This document shows, piece by piece, positions 5,823 to 6,042 of a stretch of DNA of 6,042 bases. The translations under genes were made by a program, and so were the position numbers. The notes below the pieces were generated by a model. The model did no database searches, was not told where the DNA came from, and was given only the letters and a program-made list of their open reading frames with translations. The stretch comes from CBDCWA01 sp046048295 (GTDB lineage Bacteria; Pseudomonadota; Alphaproteobacteria; Rhizobiales; Hyphomicrobiaceae): contig JBJOGJ010000236.1 of NCBI GenBank assembly GCA_046048295.1, forward strand, positions 1 through 6,042. Direction: 5' to 3'. The first letter of the stretch is position 1. Every line of letters begins with the position of its first letter.

Positions 5823-6042
5823 ATGCTTTCGCATGAGGATAACGAGCTTCTCACCCGCGTGGGCAAGGGAACGCCGATGGGTGAGTTGATGCGGCGCTAC
5901 TGGGTGCCCGTCGTTTTCTCGGACAAGATCGCTAAACCTGATTGCCCGCCCGTCCGGGTGAGGCTGCTCGGCGAGGATCTCGTCTGTTTCCGTGACAGCT
6001 CCGGGCGTGTCGGCCTGATCGACGAGGCCTGTCCGCATCGCA
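5823..6042 (+). CDS. Rieske [2Fe-2S] aromatic-ring oxygenase, phthalate 4,5-dioxygenase-like, 5' part
   Basis: The first 73 codons are present and the gene runs off the right edge. The N-terminus starts MLSHEDNELLTRVGKGTPMG and continues with ELMRRYWVPVV (21-31) and VRVRLLGEDLVCFRD (44-58), a pattern typical of the phthalate-dioxygenase group of Rieske non-haem iron oxygenases. The first cluster-binding motif appears at the end as Cys70-Pro-His72; the second C-x2-H motif and the catalytic iron domain would lie beyond the window. Relatives are cytosolic alpha-subunit oxygenases that use an electron-transfer reductase to hydroxylate aromatic acids or to O- or N-demethylate ring substituents. 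The gene diverges from the transporter operon across 225 nt, with its own ribosome site and a plausible promoter, which suggests shared control. Group assignment is firm from the N-terminus; the substrate cannot be read. Confidence 0.92.
   Translation, partial: MLSHEDNELLTRVGKGTPMGELMRRYWVPVVFSDKIAKPDCPPVRVRLLGEDLVCFRDSSGRVGLIDEACPHR

Noticed and set aside
5751..6038. A 95-codon open frame on the - strand at the right edge
   Set aside because: It overlaps the Rieske gene start and its promoter on the opposite strand; the + frame has a ribosome site and the C-x-H motif.
1..6042. Mobile element, CRISPR array, toxin-antitoxin pair or defence system
   Set aside because: No terminal inverted repeats, target duplications, regularly spaced repeats, transposase or nuclease motifs were seen. 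Every gene belongs to an ordinary metabolic or transport family.

Overview
The window looks like part of an aromatic-compound uptake and breakdown locus from a GC-rich proteobacterium. An alphaproteobacterium is my best guess, from codon use, the style of the signal peptide and the mix of gene families, but the sequence alone does not settle the taxon. There are six genes, four complete and two cut by the window edges. I see no tRNA, rRNA, CRISPR array, insertion sequence, integrase or phage gene.

Layout. On the + strand at the left are the 3' part of a fumarylacetoacetate-hydrolase (FAH) family gene (1-626) and, 36 nt downstream, a single-domain VOC/extradiol-dioxygenase-like gene (663-1385). 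A strong hairpin with a short T run (1411-1443) follows, in the 114 nt between convergent genes. The - strand then carries a complete three-gene ABC importer operon, read right to left: secreted substrate-binding protein (5597-4530), fused double-domain permease (4406-2661) and ATPase (2615-1500). About 225 nt of divergent regulatory DNA (5598-5822) separates this operon from a + strand Rieske oxygenase gene, of which only the first 73 codons are inside the window (5823-6042).

How the genes may work together (inference). The transporter has the architecture of the ferric-iron/spermidine/2-aminoethylphosphonate/thiamine class of importers, but its binding protein lacks the paired tyrosines of classical ferric-binding proteins. 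With a Rieske oxygenase on one side and a VOC plus FAH-fold pair on the other, the likeliest cargo is a small organic acid, perhaps an aromatic carboxylate. The Rieske enzyme would hydroxylate or O-demethylate it, the VOC enzyme could open the ring, and the FAH-fold enzyme could hydrolyse, decarboxylate or hydrate the ring-opened product. No transcriptional regulator is visible in the window.

The most notable non-coding features are a 12-bp stem-loop between the binding-protein and permease genes, fully paired only in the operon transcript because of one G-U pair; a sigma70-like promoter with an exact 17-nt spacer ahead of the Rieske gene; and a TTGACA box with a nearby palindrome ahead of the transporter operon. 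I found no evidence of a wholly new kind of system: this is a catabolic and transport locus of unknown substrate.
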